From: an uncultured Schlesneria sp.
Lineage (GTDB): Bacteria; Planctomycetota; Planctomycetia; Planctomycetales; Planctomycetaceae
Length of the DNA stretch: 37,581 nucleotides
Assembly: GCA_903858935.1 (NCBI GenBank)
Contig: CAIOKO010000278.1
Coordinates: forward strand, 1 to 37,581
Direction of reading: 5' to 3'
Under the pieces are notes generated by a model. It was not told where the DNA came from. It searched no databases and was given only the letters and a program-made list of their open reading frames with translations. A program made the position numbers and the translations under genes. Position 1 is the stretch's first letter; each line of letters opens with the position of its first letter. This document shows, piece after piece, positions 36,205 to 37,581 of the stretch.

Positions 36205-37184
36205 GATTAAAGAAGGCGTCGCGAAACAACTTGAGGACGAAGCGATTGCAGATTTGTCGCGAATGTGTTTGACCGCAGAAGGTCTTCTCGTCTGGCATAG
36301 TTGGCTTTGGGAAAGCAAACTCCCTTGTGTTTGTAGCCATTTCGATCTCATTTGTAAACCACCGGAACGCGTTGCGCTGTTTTGCACGAAAAAACACTGC
36401 ACAATCGACAAAACAGACCGAAATCCTATCGCCGCCTGTCATTCGGTGGTTGCTTAAACTCAAAAACCACTTGGATTAGATGCGAAATACATCAAAAAGA
36501 TGGAATGACATCGCAGATGGCATTGAAACGGTTTCGTCGCCGGAATCCCCTGGAAGTCTTCGGGTTAACTGGCTGAAGCTGTTTTGGCCTCCAATCGGCG
36601 TTCCAAGACTGCGGCGGCGAACAATGTTAAAGAATCGAAGCATAGGTCGCGGTCGGTATTTTTTATCTGTGCGCGGACTATCAACACGATAATGATTGTG
36701 AATTGTTGGTTCAGGAAAAAGCCGATTGCAACGATTTCACCAACATGTACTTGGTGGCCGGCCCATCACTATCGGCTTCGTAGAAGCCAACTTGTTTTTA
36801 TCAAGTTAGTGTCGAAACTAGTCGTCGCAAGCGAGAAACCATTCTTCAACAGCACTAACGATCTGTTTATTGATATGAAAAACACTTGGGGTTTGGACGA
36901 TCAGCACGCCGCCTCAGGCCTGAAGATTGGTGTTAATCCGTCCAATCTTTTTAACATCAACGCGGATGATAAAGCAGTGTTACCAAAGGGAGCGAACCGA
37001 TGTGTAACACTGGCGCTCGTCACACAAACTAGTTCGGTCAAATCGCGTTCCGCGAACCCCTGAGGATTATTCTCAGCGGAAAAAAGTAAACGTGTTGAAG
37101 CTGAGTTTGCAGGCTCAGGGACACACATTGGTGCCAACAGTCACAGTTTTTCAAACCTCGCGTAAGGCACCTCGTACGATCACG
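36205..37184. other. Gene-poor kilobase between PLD/caspase operon and tRNA-Lys
   Basis: I see no gene here. Open frames up to about 160 codons exist on both strands (largest plus-strand 36584-37063), but their translations look random, they overlap in several frames and no ribosome site precedes them. Small hairpins occur, e.g. AACTTG/CAAGTT at 36789-36807 and GGCTTC/GAAGCC near 36774-36788. The first 300 bases should include the promoter of the PLD-caspase operon. The rest may be decayed sequence. Confidence 0.5.
37163..37176. repeat. 14-base direct repeat, copy 2
   Basis: Exact copy of TAAGGCACCTCGTA at 36191-36204, same orientation, 972 bases apart. It lies a few bases before the terminator of the tRNA-Lys gene. 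Confidence 0.4.
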
Positions 37185-37218
37185 AAAAAAGCCGCAATCC
37201 ATTGATGATTGCGGCTTT
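37185..37218 (-). terminator. Intrinsic terminator of the tRNA-Lys gene
   Basis: On the minus strand an 11-base-pair perfect stem (AAAGCCGCAAT at 37218-37208 with ATTGCGGCTTT at 37198-37188, nine-base loop) is followed by further Ts (plus-strand A-run 37185-37190). It begins eight bases after the tRNA 3' end. Confidence 0.9.
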
Positions 37219-37226
37219 AAAACCAT

Positions 37227-37299
37227 TGCCCCCACTAGGGCTCGAACCTAGAACCTAATGATTAAGAGTCATTTGCTCTACCAATTGAGCTATAGGGGC
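37227..37299 (-). tRNA. tRNA-Lys, anticodon CUU
   Basis: A 73-base cloverleaf reads from 37299 down to 37227. Acceptor GCCCCTA pairs with TGGGGGC, discriminator A follows, and CCA is not encoded. The anticodon stem AATGA/TCATT encloses CTCTTAA, giving anticodon CTT for AAG lysine codons. The T arm CTAGG-TTCGAGC-CCTAG and the D arm AGCTCAATTGGTAGAGC are regular. Confidence 0.97.
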
Positions 37300-37312
37300 T
37301 GACGGGTCGGGA

Positions 37313-37341
37313 ATTCTACTGTCATGGTCGGAACGGATCAA
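37313..37341 (-). promoter_or_regulatory. Sigma-70-type promoter of tRNA-Lys
   Basis: On the minus strand, TTGATC (37341-37336) and TAGAAT (37318-37313) are separated by exactly 17 bases. The -10 box ends 13 bases before the tRNA 5' end, which allows a short leader. Matches to consensus are four of six and five of six. Confidence 0.65.
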
Positions 37342-37484
37342 GCATGGAGGATTCGATCGCGAACGAACATTGAAAAATGCAATGGATTCAGATCCGGGGC
37401 GTCGACGGTCACTCAGCCATCGTCTAATCTCCGCCTGACGCGATTTTGCCTTACTTTCTTATTCCTTCGCCTGATTTGCCTCCC

Positions 37485-37581
37485 ATGCCGCTGATTGAAA
37501 CATCATCATCGCCCGTTGTTTTGCGGCTCAATCGCGATTTGGTGCGGATGATCAAACGGGGGCATCCCTGGGTTTATGGGG
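37485..37581 (+). CDS. Start of a probable class I SAM-dependent rRNA methyltransferase (RlmI-like), cut by window end
   Basis: Only about 32 codons are present: an ATG at 37485, then a reading frame open to the end. The visible VVLRLNRDLVRMIKRGHPWVYG matches the start of the N-terminal PUA domain of RlmI/YccW-type 23S rRNA cytosine-5 methyltransferases, in which the strand-turn 'L..G.HPWVF' is conserved. The SAM-binding domain lies outside the window. There is no strong ribosome site before the ATG. Alternative: another PUA-domain protein. Confidence 0.6.
   Translation, partial: MPLIETSSSPVVLRLNRDLVRMIKRGHPWVYG

Noticed and set aside
36584-37063. 159-codon plus-strand frame in the gene-poor region
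   Set aside because: No ribosome site, no domain, mixed composition; considered a decayed gene but no family could be recognised.

Overview
The window reads as chromosomal DNA from a planctomycete, probably order Planctomycetales. This is inferred from the gene families: a formylglycine-type sulfatase, a ceramidase-like protein with a GDINH motif, a GDSL plus DUF1080 fusion, a DUF5117/DUF4953-type zinc metalloprotease, a caspase-like protein with a lysine-rich tail, and a YHS-domain protein. Moderate GC and loose operons fit. No insertion sequence, prophage or CRISPR array was seen.

Layout. At 0.16-3.1 kb (minus strand) lie an exported sulfatase, a Xer-type tyrosine recombinase and a small unknown protein. 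At 3.5-9.3 kb (plus strand) lie an exported zinc metalloprotease closed by a strong hairpin, a polytopic membrane protein of probable GT-C type, and a putative 2-oxoglutarate/iron oxygenase. At 9.3-16.5 kb (minus strand) is a run of six genes: a large membrane protein with a GATase-like soluble domain, an ABC ATPase, a GH15-type glucoside hydrolase, a hotdog thioesterase, a small membrane protein and an ABC-2 type permease. At 16.8-19.7 kb (minus strand) are two secreted hydrolase-like proteins. At 19.9-21.3 kb (plus strand) are SufE and a DUF309 protein, ending at a terminator shared with a convergent fucU-AAA ATPase pair (21.3-23.8 kb, minus strand). At 23.9-30.6 kb (plus strand) are a full-length Lhr helicase and an RDD-domain membrane protein.

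At 30.6-36.2 kb (minus strand) are a YHS-domain exported protein, the RNase P RNA gene rnpB (about 430 nt, recognised from its conserved core and P1 helix), a caspase-family protein with a histone-H1-like lysine-rich N-terminus, and, directly upstream of it, a two-HKD phospholipase D-like protein. After a gene-poor kilobase comes tRNA-Lys(CUU) with its own promoter and terminator. The window ends inside the first codons of a probable RlmI-like rRNA methyltransferase.

How the genes work together. The most notable unit is the phospholipase D-like/caspase-like pair: two candidate effector enzymes in one operon, the first carrying an N-terminal domain resembling that of Nal1-like proteases. I infer a possible conflict or regulated-death module. 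The second is the ABC cluster, whose ATPase, permease and GATase/TM protein recall Gld/Nat-type ABC-2 machines but with a glucoside hydrolase and a thioesterase embedded. Most other genes are single housekeeping or degradative functions. All function calls come from motifs read by eye; no database search was run.
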